Below, piece by piece: positions 52,978-63,814 of a DNA stretch of 64,000 nt. This stretch comes from Acanthacorydalis orientalis (Eukaryota; Arthropoda; Insecta; Megaloptera; Corydalidae): contig CM068316.1 of the NCBI GenBank assembly GCA_034766995.1, positions 27,785,106 through 27,849,105 on the forward strand, written 5' to 3'. Positions within the stretch are counted from its first letter, which is position 1. Each line of letters begins with the position of its first letter. The notes under the pieces are model-generated. The model saw only the letters and a list, made by a program, of their open reading frames with translations. It was not told where the DNA came from and made no database searches. A program made the translations under genes and the position numbers.

Positions 52978-54202
52978 GTACTTGTGATACAATTTTTATC
53001 CAAAAATACTTTTTATGTTAGAACTCTGTACCTCGAGGCATACGCCGACAAGTTATTTATACCTTAATCAAACTTTTCGACACATATTTACAAATCTTTT
53101 ATTAAATATTTTATATCGTTTCCCAATTTAAAAATAATACGAATATATGCATACATTCACCTGTATTTCCCTTTACTCGTTATTCCTCAAATGGAAAAAA
53201 TCTATCAAGCGTCAATCGAACACATACCAGAATTTTAGTTATCAACGTCAAAAAAAATATAACACTTCCGTTCCAATATATTGCCTACTGTTCAAATATT
53301 GATTCACACGACTAACTTATATATTGAGTGGTAACCAATTTCACGTGTTTTTGTTTTATTTATTTTTAATATTAAAAAGCAATCAATTTTTAGATGAACA
53401 TTGTTTCTGTGTATATCAATAATGTTTGTATTCAATATGAGGTGGATTTTATTGGATTTGAACTCTTGATGTTTTAAATTTATAAAGTTCGTTCCTTAAA
53501 TAAAAAAAAAGATTTCAAGTATCTATTTAACACAGATGTCTGTTAGGTTATATACTTTTCTACATGAAATATTATTTTGTGTATTAGATTTCTCTAACAA
53601 TAGTATTAACAATAATAATTATGATCACACTAAATGGATGTTGATTGATTTTTTTCAAAAATGAAGTTTTTTGATTTTTAACTCACAAACCAGAAAAATA
53701 TATATTTATAACTTGCTTACTGATTTCATTAATAAAGAATGTTTTTTCTTTGAAAACTAAGAATGTATCTACTGCCATTTTAGCACAGACAAAATTAACC
53801 TATAAAAACATTTATAGTGTTCTGACAAGTTAAAAATGACAAAGTTTTATCTGAATAATATAGTGAACTCGATAAGAAGTTCTTATACAATGTTGCTTAA
53901 TTACTAAACCATTATTGTTATTAAATCAAATTCAATATTGTCTTGATGAAAAAATCCATTGGTTGAATTTATCTGCAACTATTAATTTAATTATTAAATA
54001 CATCATTATTACTTTTCATCCAATTTTATCACGACTGAAGAATCTGAAAAAATGTTTTCTCACTACAAGCTCAACTTCCGAATTTGATTGTAATATATTA
54101 CTCAAAATGCATTGCATATATACTTATGCAAGATAAGGGTGGTATACACATACATGTAAAAGAATGAATGTCTTTTCGGTAGACTTTTTTTAAGTAAATA
54201 TA
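51568..54202. other. AT-rich, no gene recognised
   Basis: One TA array (52,926-52,973). TTTTTCAATTTCAGTTGTCAGGGAATTCCTCTG near 51,755-51,790 partly repeats TGGAATTCCTCTG at 51,715. Otherwise nothing seen in about 2.6 kb. Confidence 0.55.
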
Positions 54203-54821
54203 CGAGAGTCGTTTGATAAATTTCTATGAGAAGGCGTCACCGTTCATTTGGTAACGTCACGGCTATCAAGTGTCACTTTTCAAACTATTCAATCAGAAGC
54301 GACACGGTGATCATGTTCTACAAATGTTTGAATCGAGCATTGTATCAATTGCTGAAAAAATGGAAAAAACAAGCACGCCTTTTTATTTAAAGAAAAAAAA
54401 AACTATGACAAGAGCCTATTATGCAACATTATTGAACCGTTTAAAAGAAGAGCTGATAACAAAGCGACCGAGATTGAAGCACAAAAAAGTGTTCCTTCAC
54501 CAGGGCAAGGGTCCATCCCACAAATTGACCGTAGACATGGAAAAATTGCACGATTTAGGCTCCAAATTGATTCCATATCCATCCTGCTCTTCAGACTTGG
54601 ACTTGTGCAACTTCTTCCTCTGTCTAAACTTGAAAATTTGGCTCGCTGGGAAGAAATTCTCGTCGAATGATGATATCATCGAAGCCGTCAATGGATATTT
54701 TGCAAATTCGCAGGACCAAATGTATAGCGCGTAATGGAGACTATTTTGAGAAATAAAATCGATTTTTTCCAAGAAAACGGTGTTTAATTTGCTTTTTTAC
54801 CATACTTATCAAAGACGTGCA
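54203..54821 (+). mobile_element. Mariner, family D, copy D2 (internal deletion)
   Basis: The left end CGAGAGTCGTTTGATAAA follows TA (54,201-54,202). The right end, reverse complemented, reads GCACGTCTTTGATAAG. At 619 bp about half the element is missing from the middle. The 5' stretch (GGTAACGTCACGG, then CAAGTGTCACTTTTCAAAC) matches D1 at 18,990-19,025. Confidence 0.8.
54270..54752 (+). pseudogene. Mariner transposase remnant (D2)
   Basis: The frame 54,270-54,734 is open but chimeric. After an unrecognised start it reads TRAYYATLLNRLKEELIT, then KHKKVFLHQGKGPSHKL, then CSSDLDLCNFFLCLNLK, then AGKKFSSNDDIIEAVNGYF. Both remaining catalytic positions are lost: the Asp of HQDNAP is Gly and the third Asp is Asn. 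An open frame with destroyed active-site residues suggests chance openness, not selection, although such a domain could in principle still bind DNA or RNA; the DNA-binding half is missing. Confidence 0.75.
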
Positions 54822-54885
54822 TATACTCATTGGAGGAATCTTTATGTAGATTAAAAAAAAAAAATTAAATCACATAATTGAACCT
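54822..54885 (+). repeat. Flank shared with D1
   Basis: Matches 20,375-20,440 outside the mariner end (TATACTCATTGGA, ATCTTTATGTA, an A run, AAATCACATAATT). Confidence 0.75.
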
Positions 54886-55052
54886 GGTTTATCTGCAAGG
54901 GTCGAAACTTCTCGGCTCTTTTTTACGATTTTCTTTATTCTTTCGGCACTAATTTTGAATATTTTTCCAACCACACTATAATTTTTCTGTCTTTCATATT
55001 CAGTCACAACTTTTGATTTTTCTTCTGCAGTTAATTTTTGCCTAGGAGCCAT
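54870..55052 (-). pseudogene. Tigger/pogo-like N-terminal helix-turn-helix fragment
   Basis: ATG at 55,052: MAPRQKLTAEEKSKVVTEYE, then GKIFKISAERIKKIVKKSRE. This fits the N-terminal CENP-B/pipsqueak-type helix-turn-helix of pogo/Tigger transposases, whose first residues are often basic like these. About 60 codons remain and the catalytic domain is absent. It overlaps the end of the D2 flank repeat. No CAGT end was found nearby. It may belong to the same family as the C-terminal remnant at 24.7-25.7 kb, but the two share no overlapping region to test this. Confidence 0.5.
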
Positions 55053-55409
55053 TTTTTTGACTAATAATTAACAATAATTTTGTTGTTCGAGATTAAATAT
55101 TATGACTTCAGTGTTAAATATCTAAGTTAATGTATTAAACCTAAACAAAAACGTCCTTCTTCAATTCGACTAGTGCTAGTGTTCGGTTTCAACTAATTTT
55201 TAGTAAGGTGAATTTTCTATGAATACATACTATTTATTGTTAAGTTACGCGAACGACATTAATTTCGGGGAATACCCTTTTAAAAACAATGCGCCGCTTT
55301 GTAACTATAAATCATGTATATACAAGCCAGTGATGAGAATCAGAGATATTGAACATTATATTACTTAAAAACTTAGCGGTGTTTATTTCAATTTACTTTT
55401 GGAAAGAAT
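55053..55409. other. Spacer, nothing recognised
   Basis: May be further pogo/Tigger flank; no motif seen. Confidence 0.4.

Positions 55410-55480
<71 letters not shown>
55410..55480. repeat. (TA)n microsatellite
   Basis: With one CACA interruption. A second short run lies at 55,698-55,721. Confidence 0.95.
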
Positions 55481-55483
<3 letters not shown>

Positions 55484-56527
55484 GTTTTTTCTCTGAAATG
55501 TAATACATTTTGAAAAAATGTATAAGAAGCTTTTGTTCATAACAATTGAACATATTTTTGTTCATTGCATTATATACAGAGAACCATACAACGTACAAAT
55601 ATTTGTTATAAAAACTCAAGTGACCAATGAAACGTCATATGTGACTTACTTCAACACAGATTGCGTCATATAAGTAAACAGTAGTGACCATCTGTTTTAT
55701 ATATATATATATATATATATTATAGCATTTGGTATTCCAAGTAAAATATTGAAAATGAAATTCTCTTTACAAAAAAAAAAAAACAAATCAACGCAAAAAA
55801 GTTTAATTAAAGTATATCTCAGGAGTTTTAGTTCATCTTAGAATAAGTAAAAAAAGCAATTGTATTACTGCTTAACATTTAAATTAGGTTTATAAACGGA
55901 AACAAGAATTGAGATTTTAAGATTATAATCACAATGTCTGTTTTTTTCTTTTCTTTCAGTCCTTTGTATATAATTCTGAAATTAATTTAAATTTATAATA
56001 AAAAATATTTCTTATCTCGTTCTTCCTGTTCGTCTCCGTATGTACACGTCTCTGTTTTATTAAATTATTAACCCTCAAATCATTTATATTGCTTATTATG
56101 TTTTACTTTTTGAACGGATTTTTATACGGTTTCCAATATTTTTAAATAATTAGAAAAACATTTACGTGTGTAAAAAAAATAGTATTGCTGTTATTGTACA
56201 ATGAAATGTGCCTGTTTATTTTATTTTTTTTTAACATTCAAAACTCACAGAAAGTCGTTAAAAATTAACAGTCAATCTAATAAATTCATATAAATATGTT
56301 AATTTGTTTTATTTAAAATATCTACCTTTTATTTTCGGTAATAATTGTAAATCGAGTTATTATTTATTGTTCTTTGAAATACTTTTTGAAGGTAGTTACA
56401 TATAAGTACTATAAGTGTGAGTGTGTGTAGCAAACATATGCAGACCTTCTGTAATGTCAAACTGCACACACTTATTAGACTAACAAATATTTTAACCGAT
56501 ACTGTTTGTTGACAACGCGAGAGACAG
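55481..56527. other. AT-rich, no gene recognised
   Basis: At 55,940-55,960 a strong pyrimidine tract plus CAG precedes a 13-codon open frame and AATAAAA; too short to call an exon. Confidence 0.5.
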
Positions 56528-56643
56528 ATGAAACTCGTCTATATACACTAGCCTGCTACGATAGATGAAATTCGTATCGTATATACTCTGGCCAACTACG
56601 ATAGATAAAATTTGTATTGTATGCACTGATCAGCTGCGATTTT
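56528..56643. repeat. Three-unit ~40-bp tandem repeat
   Basis: Units start at 56,528, 56,564 and 56,604, each with the pattern GATGAAA..TCGT..TATA..CT..CTACGATA. The third ends in GCTGCGAT. Confidence 0.75.
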
Positions 56644-56842
56644 AAAGTAATTTTTACTTCTGACACTGAATACTGAAATTCGGGTTTTAATAAGTACTTT
56701 AAATTAATTTTAGTAATATGAACTTACGATTCAAAGAGGCTTACAGAATTACATCAATAACGGTATTAATTATTCATAAATATTTGTTTATTTATCTGTT
56801 TCCTAACCCATATTGAATATTATTGTAAATGTGAAAGGTGAT

Positions 56843-56891
56843 GGTGGTTATTAGAGTTTTAGGGCGTTTCGACAGCTAAGGTCAATAGTGC
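56843..56891 (-). repeat. LINE-like 3' tail, copy 3 (inverted)
   Basis: Reverse complement reads ATTGACCTTAGCTGTC then AAACGCCCTAAAACTC and AATAACC, matching the copies at 16.3 and 17.05 kb. Confidence 0.6.
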
Positions 56892-56938
56892 AAATGTTAA
56901 AAATATTTTTGACAGTTAATATATTATATATATATATA

Positions 56939-58245
56939 CGAGGGTGGTTTGAAGAGTAACTTGGATCATGTTACTCAACTGTATATGAGTGCTTGGATCG
57001 TGTTACTCGTGTTACACAACTGTATATGTTTTCATATAGTTTTATCCCTTTTAGTGACGCATATGAAGTTCAAAGTCATTTTTCCATTAGTTCTGCGTTT
57101 AACAGTTATATCAACACAAGCATTTATTGCGAAAGTAGTAAAATGGATAAAATCGGAATTCGAAGTGTGATTCATTTCTTTTTCTTGGAAGTGAAAATAA
57201 CGACGGTATTTCATGAGAGGACATTGAATACTTTAGGTAAATTTTGTCTTTCCTATGAAAGCGTGTCTTTCATTAAATGAATTTAAACGTGGCAGAACGA
57301 GCATCGAAGATGCACCCGGCTCAGCAGGTCTGAGAACAGCTGTCACGCCAGAATATATCGATAAAGTTCATGAAAGGATTTTGTGCGACCGGTGAGAGAG
57401 TCAGCGAGATAACAGAGGTCATGGGTATCTCAAATGAGTGAACACATCTCATGTTGTATAATGAATTGTGTATGGAAAAAAATTCCGCAAGATGGGTACC
57501 GCGTTTGCCCACGGCAGAAAAAAAATTTCACACGCAAACATCAGTCGTTTTTTTGGAACTATTTAAGAAGAATCCAATGGATTTTATGCGGTGTTTTGTG
57601 ACCATGGATGAAACATGCATTCACCATTACACACCAGAATCGAAAACGTAATCAAAACAATAGACTGAACGCAGTGAAACGGTTCCGAAGAAAGCAAAGA
57701 CGGTTCACTCAGTTGGAAACGTGATGAGACCAGTTTTCTGGGATATGAAACGAATTTCTTGATCTACTATGTCTTCATAAGAGAAAAACAGTTACTAGCT
57801 AATATTACGCAACACTTTTAAAGAAGTAGAAGGCATCAATCGCGAAAAAACGTCCCAAAATGGTCGAGAAAAAGGTGTCTTCATGACAATGCATCGGCTA
57901 TCTGAAACGTTGTCGCATCACAAAAATTAACCCAACTGATGTTTCAAATCGTTCGGCATCAACCGTATTCACCCGATTTGACTCGCACAAACTTCCATCT
58001 GTTCTCGAAACTCAAATTGCTAGCCGGAAAATTGGGCTGGTTGGAATTTAAGTCGAATGAAGAGGAATTACAGACAGCAAACGGCTATTTTGAAGACCCG
58101 AAGAAACCCATTTCTGGAGAGAAATCGCGAATCTTGAGAAAGGCTGGGGCAAGTGCGTTGAGGTTCGAGTAGATTATATGAAAAATAAAGTACACTTTTA
58201 AGCTGTTGTCTACACAATCAAACCAAGTTACTCTACAATTGCCCT

Positions 58246-58249
<4 letters not shown>
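56939..58249 (+). mobile_element. Mariner, family B, copy B2, set in a TA microsatellite
   Basis: The left end CGAGGGTGGTTTGAAGAG then TAACTTGG follows a TA run. The right end, reverse complemented, reads CACAAGGGCAATTGTAGAG then TAACTTGG and continues into a long TA array (58,250 on). About 1.31 kb, full length. Both flanks are TA repeats, so the element appears to have landed inside a (TA)n tract. Confidence 0.85.
57143..58188 (+). pseudogene. Mariner transposase, broken (B2)
   Basis: ATG 57,143 opens MDKIGIRSVIHFFFLEVK, then LGKFCLSYESV, then a frameshift to NEFKRGRTSIEDAP. Further pieces are SARWVPRLPTAEKK (about 57,485), VTMDETCIHHYTPES with the first Asp (57,600), CLHDNASAI with the second (about 57,875) and a stop, then PYSPDLTRTNFHLF where the third Asp is Asn (about 57,985), then [16 protein letters not shown]. 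The C-terminus ends at 58,188. It retains a good start codon where B1 has a stop, but cannot be active. Confidence 0.8.
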
Positions 58250-58293
<44 letters not shown>

Positions 58294-58336
58294 TATATAC
58301 ATACACACATATATACATATACACATATACACCAAT

Positions 58337-58368
<32 letters not shown>

Positions 58369-58405
58369 GCACATATACAAAATATATGTATATATATATA
58401 TACAA

Positions 58406-58478
<73 letters not shown>

Positions 58479-58480
58479 CA

Positions 58481-58552
<72 letters not shown>

Positions 58553-58642
58553 ATATGTATACAATATATATATATATATATATACACACAATATATATAT
58601 ATATATATATACATATACAATATATATATATATATATATAGA
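58250..58642. repeat. Largest compound microsatellite (TA, CA, ATACAATATATG units)
   Basis: About 390 bp: TA runs, a CA block (58,335-58,360) and the unit TATACAATATATG repeated many times, giving long Tyr/Ile frames on both strands that are not genes. Confidence 0.95.
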
Positions 58643-59880
58643 CGAAGAAAAAAATTGAACTTATAAATGATTTTGTCAACAGAACAAAAATAATAGTATT
58701 TTTTTTATAAAAATAACTCGTACTCAGATATATGTAGTTAACAGCAAATTATATCAAGATTAGTATTTTAATATCAAAAGATATAATTTTAGTACTATTA
58801 TTATTTTGTTATAAATAATATTATTACTATTTTACTATTGTTCTATTATCAGTAGTTACGTTTTTATATTGTATAACAACATAAAAAACTACACAAAGTT
58901 CATTGTTGTATATCTACTTAAAATTCTGTATAAACGCAACGGCCAATCAAAAAAAATAATCTCGATAAAAAAAAACTAGACGTGCGTAAAAGAAAGCACA
59001 TAAAAAAATGTATAAAACATGCTAAAAATACAAAAATTAGAGATTAAATGCACATAAGTACTAATATCGTAAATCTCATTATAAAAGAATTATTTCAAAA
59101 AAACAAATTGATAAAACATCGTTCTATTATATAAAAAATTGAAGATAATAATTTGTGAACTATTAAAAGTATAAACTAAAAAAAATTACAAATTTCATAA
59201 AAAAAAATTCAAATTAATAAAAATATTGTAATTATATTTAAGAAATAATTAACTCATTACTGATCATGTATTATATGACAAAAAGTACAAAATTAAGTGA
59301 AAGTCGTACTTGAATGGGCGAAAGTTTTTTTGATTTCGCATAGGTTGAAAGAAAAACAATTCCAGAGACCAATGTGCATAACTTGTTATTATGACACATA
59401 CAATAGTAGAATAATGCTATGACAGATTAACAAATTTTATTTTTAGTCCGACATGCATTTTTGTCCGTTTTTATTTTAAGTTCTTTTCTATATATGACAT
59501 TATCTTTGAAATAATATACTGTTCTGCTTTAATTTGATGTTCATTTAATTGGCATTTATGTTATATGACTAGTTAGACAATTTTCTTGACTATAAAGAGA
59601 ATTTAATTTTACTGCATTACAATGCGAAATTAGGCTAGTTTATAATACAAGGAACATTAGTAAAAATTAACTTAAAAGTTTTTTAAGATGCAAAAAATGC
59701 CTACAACTATAGTTTGACAATGAATGGCATTTTAACTTTTGGAATAATAAATAAGGAATCGCAGGACACAATCTACTCACCTAAGATAATTAAAAATTAA
59801 ATCGTGGATCATATTTTTTTAAAAAAAAAAACTAATATAATAGATAAAGTAGAATTATCACACATAAGTAAGACAAATTA
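58643..59880. other. AT-rich, nothing recognised
   Basis: No repeat array and no gene in about 1.2 kb. Confidence 0.55.
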
Positions 59881-60175
59881 ATTCAGATTTTCATCATTTT
59901 CCGACTCACATGATCTAGATGAGTTCAATTCTTCGCTTCTGAGAAAAGAAATATAAAACTGTCTAGATACTACTAAAACCTACAACGGTAATTTGGTAAC
60001 AAATGATCTACTAGATTTAATTCTAAAATATTACAGAAATAAAATACAATTAAATATGATATCTGTGGGCGTTCTTTCATATTGTCGAATTCTGGGTTGT
60101 CAACAATTGACTTGTTCGTTGAAGGTGTTAAAAATCTCATTTCACACAAATATTTCAATGTTTCTAGAGTAGACA
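59881..60175 (-). CDS. Possible terminal exons of an unrecognised gene (minus strand)
   Basis: On the minus strand a good acceptor (TGTATTTATTTTTTTTACATAG) precedes an open frame from 60,175: STLETLKYLCEMRFLTPSTN, then SIVDNPEFDNMKERPQ, then LELNLVDHLLPNYRC, ending at a stop near 59,973. A second strong acceptor (TATTTCTTTTCTCAG) at about 59,941 precedes SEELNSSRSCESENDENLN and a stop near 59,880. Joining at AG/GTTTTAG keeps the frame but implies an intron of only about 41 bp, shorter than most animal introns. The composition is charged and varied, unlike chance frames here. No family recognised. Confidence 0.25.
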
Positions 60176-60340
60176 CTATGTAAAAAAAATAAATACAGGA
60201 TAAATATATACATTTAGAGGAAATAGATGATTTATTGCTTTGGTTTCAATAGATCTAACTTTATAAATTAGAAACTGCAAATTTTTATCGTCAATTTAAA
60301 TTAATAATGCAATAATACGTTTTCAAAAAATTAAAATTAT
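60176..60340. other. AT-rich spacer
   Basis: Nothing recognised. Confidence 0.5.
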
Positions 60341-60379
60341 ACACACGCACGAGCTCGCACACGCTAACGCACGCACGCA

Positions 60380-60419
<40 letters not shown>
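60341..60419. repeat. (GCAC)n-rich tract followed by (TA)n
   Basis: ACACACGCACGAGCTCGCAC and ACGCACGCACGCACGC lead into a 37-bp TA run that abuts element E2. Confidence 0.95.
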
Positions 60420-60420
<1 letters not shown>

Positions 60421-60422
<2 letters not shown>

Positions 60423-61097
60423 GGTTTTCGCAATTTTTTAAAAGGATATATTTCACAGATGTCAAACTGGCAGCTGTATTTTTTTAACATTTGTTAAATT
60501 TTGACATTGCCATTTTTAGTTATCACAATACAACTCATTGAAATAATGCAATTGTATTATGAAAATGGTCGTTCTATTAAAAAAAAAATTTCGTAAATTA
60601 TGCGATATTTATTCTCGTCATACTCGTCCATCTGAATCAACAATTCTTCAACTAGTGAGGGCGAGGGTGAAGATGAAGGCGAAGTTAACTGTTTGGTGCG
60701 CACTTTAGTCCGGTGTAGTCGTTCGTCCTTACTTTTTTGAAAATCAGGCTGGTAAAGAGATTACTGCGAACGGAAAGGATACCGAAATATAATAATAAAT
60801 GTTCGGTGTATAGAAATGAATGATATTGATCTGGAGAACTAAAACAATTTCCGACCTAAAAGATGAAGTCCGAAGTGTAATTGATGAGGTAGAGCCACAA
60901 TTGTGCAGGGATGTTATTGAAAATTTTAACATAAAAATGTTTGCTTGTAAAACACACGTCGGTCACTTACACAATGTTATTTTTCATTTATAAATAGCAT
61001 AACTTCCACTATTATTTACACAGAAAGACCTTAAAAATTTAATGAATATTCTTTGTTTTATTTCAAATTAAAAAGTGCGTCCTTATTGAAAAACCTT
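60421..61097 (+). mobile_element. DUF4817-type element, copy E2 (internal deletions), between microsatellites
   Basis: Shares both ends with E1: left CGCAATTTTTTAAAAGG with CACAGATGTC, right TTTTATTTCAAATTAAAAAG then TGCGTCCTTATTGAAAAACC. About 680 bp, against 1.27 kb for E1. TA arrays lie directly outside both ends. Confidence 0.75.
60531..60993 (+). pseudogene. DUF4817-type transposase with two internal deletions (E2)
   Basis: Reads QLIEIMQLYYENGRSIKK, then after a slip in an A run FRKLCDIYSRHTRPSES and ILQLVR. A deletion of roughly 450 bp relative to related proteins then joins to KLTVWCAL, VVVRPYFFENQAGKEITANG. A second deletion follows before ISDLKDEVRSVIDEVEPQL, then CRDVIENFN and HNVIFHL (stop at 60,993). 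The second and third catalytic motifs are gone. It is less decayed in sequence than E1 outside the deletions. Confidence 0.7.
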
Positions 61098-61111
61098 GTA
61101 TGTATGTATAC

Positions 61112-61202
<91 letters not shown>

Positions 61203-61208
61203 TATATA
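61098..61208. repeat. (CATA)n/(TA)n microsatellite
   Basis: Begins with GTATGTATACATACATACAT and continues as about 80 bp of TA. Confidence 0.95.
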
Positions 61209-61677
61209 CTGATACAAAATACTTATCGATTTTTTAAATTTAATAGTAAATTTTTAATAGAAATTTTATAAAAAAGTTACATGAGTATAATTACACTTAT
61301 GAATGTAATTGACGTTTTAATATTTGCTATGGTAATATTTTTAATATTCTGATAAGCATTTTCGTACATTACAGAACAAAACATATTTCTGTAAATTATA
61401 TACACAATTAAATCAAATATTGAAGTTTGATATCAGTTCTTATAACTGTCAACAAACAAGTGAAAATTACTCGCTAAAGTGGTTTCGTATTGTCACGTCG
61501 GAAAATCAATATTCAATAACCACACAATAATCTATATAACAGTTTCGGTTAACCACATTTACATTATAAACGCTCTACTAAAACATTTATTCCTACTACA
61601 TTTGAAATGATTTTTTGGATAAATGTGTATACATGTACATAATATTATGTACGAGTATGTTGTACAAAAACTTATAC
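61209..61677. other. AT-rich spacer
   Basis: Nothing recognised. Confidence 0.5.
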
Positions 61678-61728
61678 ACATACATACTCACACACCTTTG
61701 TTTACATACATACATACAAACATATATA

Positions 61729-61822
<94 letters not shown>

Positions 61823-61844
61823 CATTTATATATACACCCATGTA
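61678..61844. repeat. Compound (CATA/CA)n(TA)n microsatellite
   Basis: About 165 bp with TGTGTGTG and GTATATAT interruptions. Confidence 0.95.
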
Positions 61845-62510
61845 CACGTGTCCAAATGTATATTTTTTAAATAAATATTAATTAATGCTTACACGTCACG
61901 AAAATTTTGTTTTTATTTACCGAAAATTATTACTTATTTCTGGTTACATGATGTACATATTTATATTACGTCGTAAAAGTTCTAGGAAAAAATATTTAAT
62001 TTATAAAAATTTAATCATTATCTACAAATAAATTGAAAATGTTCATTAAAAAATGGTATTATACACATTCACAATTATACATCAGGTAAAACCACCGTAA
62101 TTTTGTTTTTAATTTTTTCCATCAGAATTTAAAACACTAAATAAATACAGTAGTTTCTTCAGAGCGATTTTTTATCTACATTTTAGAATGATGTTGGGTA
62201 CATTATCTAATATCTATCTAAATATATCTATACTTTATCTCATGCGGTTTCAGATACATCTCAATCACCCACGATATTGCCCAGAGCTCCTAGCAATTGA
62301 TTTTTATTACCTAATCTAAAGATAGTTGTGAAAGGATAACGATGTAACAATGAATGTGTGTTCAAAAAGTATTTTAATTTAGACTCCATAGAAAATGGAA
62401 GGTTATCTGGATTGGTATCAATGAGTTTACGAAATTAAATGCTCTCCTGAAAAACGAGTTGTGCTTTGTCGAGAGTATATTGAATATATATATATATATA
62501 TACATATATG
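61845..62510. other. AT-rich; less AT-rich near 62,180-62,480
   Basis: A TA run at 62,484-62,504 abuts the left end of mariner I. No gene recognised. Confidence 0.5.
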
Positions 62511-63749
62511 ATCAGTGCAAAAGTTCGTATACGATTTGAAATTTAAACTCGGGCGATTATTTTTGCAGAAAACGCTTTTATTAATCAATTATGTATTTAT
62601 CGTTTTCTGAAATCATTTTTCAACACTCAGGCAGCTGGATTTCTCGTTCGTAAAAGCTGGGTGGTTTTTCGGCAAAAAAAGGCGGTGAAGAGATTTTTGA
62701 CAGCTTCCACGGTATCACATTTTTTACCATTTAAACTGTTCTGCAGCGACTGGAACAAATGATAACCTGCAGGTACAGTGTTCGGAAAATACGGTGGAAG
62801 CGATAAGATTTCCCATTTCAACTACTTCGGTTTTTGCAGAGTCCGTTTTACTGTATGTGATTTTGCGTTGTCGTGGTGGAAGATGATTTCCTTGCGATAA
62901 GCCAAAATTAAACATTTTTCGTCAGTGCTTCTCCTTAGTAATCGTTTCGCCCCTTGGAAGCATCTCAAAATAAACAACATCTTTGCAGTCCCACCATACA
63001 CACAGCAACACCTTCATCCGATGCAAGCCAGCCTTGACGACTGGTTCTTCCTCTTCATTCGTTTGTTTCCACGTTCGTCTGCATCGAACGTTGTTGTACA
63101 GAATCGATTCCTCATCGCTAGTTACCAACCGATCCAAAAAAGGTTTTCCGTTAAGATATCCAAACAAAAAAACAGCCGAAGAGATACGATCCAATGTTTT
63201 TTTTTCAGACAACTAGTCACAAACCGATCGAGGCACCCACGTATCGAGCTTCAACGTGAACCACAGCTTCCTTAAATGCCGAAATACAGTCAATCTGTCA
63301 CGCTGGTGTCTTGCCAACCTCGTCTTAATTCGTGAGTTATTGATAACTACAGCGCGCGCACAATTGTCTCAGTAGGCCGTCCAGAACGGGATTGACTTTC
63401 GAAGTTAAAATTACCAAGTCGAAATTTAGCAAACCATTTCTTTACAGTTGGAAGAGATGATGCATGGTTCAAATAAACCTCCCGAATATCTTTCGTTGTT
63501 ACGCCACTGGTTACTCCTTTCCGAAACTCGTGTAAAATAACGTGACGAAAGTGTATTTTTGCATTCTTCATTTTCAATTTTGTTTCTTAGACACAAATCG
63601 AATCGAAACAAATGCATCTAATGCTCAAATGACAGCTGTGACAATCACCTTTCAAACGATATATAACATGAATACATTTCAATCAAGAGAGCCGCCATAC
63701 AGCACTTCTAACACCACCTATTGAATCGTATACGAACTTTTGCACTGAT
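62511..63749 (-). mobile_element. Mariner, family I, with perfect 26-bp inverted repeats
   Basis: ATCAGTGCAAAAGTTCGTAT then ACGATT at 62,511-62,536 is exactly mirrored at 63,724-63,749. The element is about 1.24 kb. TA microsatellites stand outside both ends (62,484-62,504 and 63,753-63,813). The intact ends mean it could still be moved in trans although its own gene is dead. Confidence 0.9.
62627..63571 (-). pseudogene. Mariner transposase, broken (I)
   Basis: ATG 63,571 opens MKNAKIHFRHVILHEFRKG, then PTVKKWFAKFRLGNFNF and SRSGRPTETIV, then a stop near 63,347. The middle part reads FLDRLVTSDEESILYNN with the first Asp, then LLCVWWDCKDVVYFEMLP (62,922-63,212). A shifted frame gives EIIFHHDNAKSH with the second Asp. 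The third site reads PPYFPNTVPAGYHLFQSL: Gly stands exactly 35 positions after the second Asp, where Asp is required. At least one stop and two frameshifts are present. Confidence 0.85.
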
Positions 63750-63750
63750 G

Positions 63751-63752
<2 letters not shown>

Positions 63753-63813
<61 letters not shown>
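63753..63813. repeat. (TA)n microsatellite at the right end of mariner I
   Basis: Starts within four bases of the inverted repeat. Confidence 0.95.

Positions 63814-63814
<1 letters not shown>

Noticed and set aside
55940..56010. Terminal exon after a strong pyrimidine tract
   Set aside because: Only 13 codons before the stop and no partner exon.
58228..58679. Long Tyr/Ile reading frames on both strands (also at 20.8, 24.5, 32.8, 38.8, 42.9, 46.4, 48.8 and 61.6 kb)
   Set aside because: They are translations of TA/CATA microsatellites; such arrays lack stops in several frames at once.
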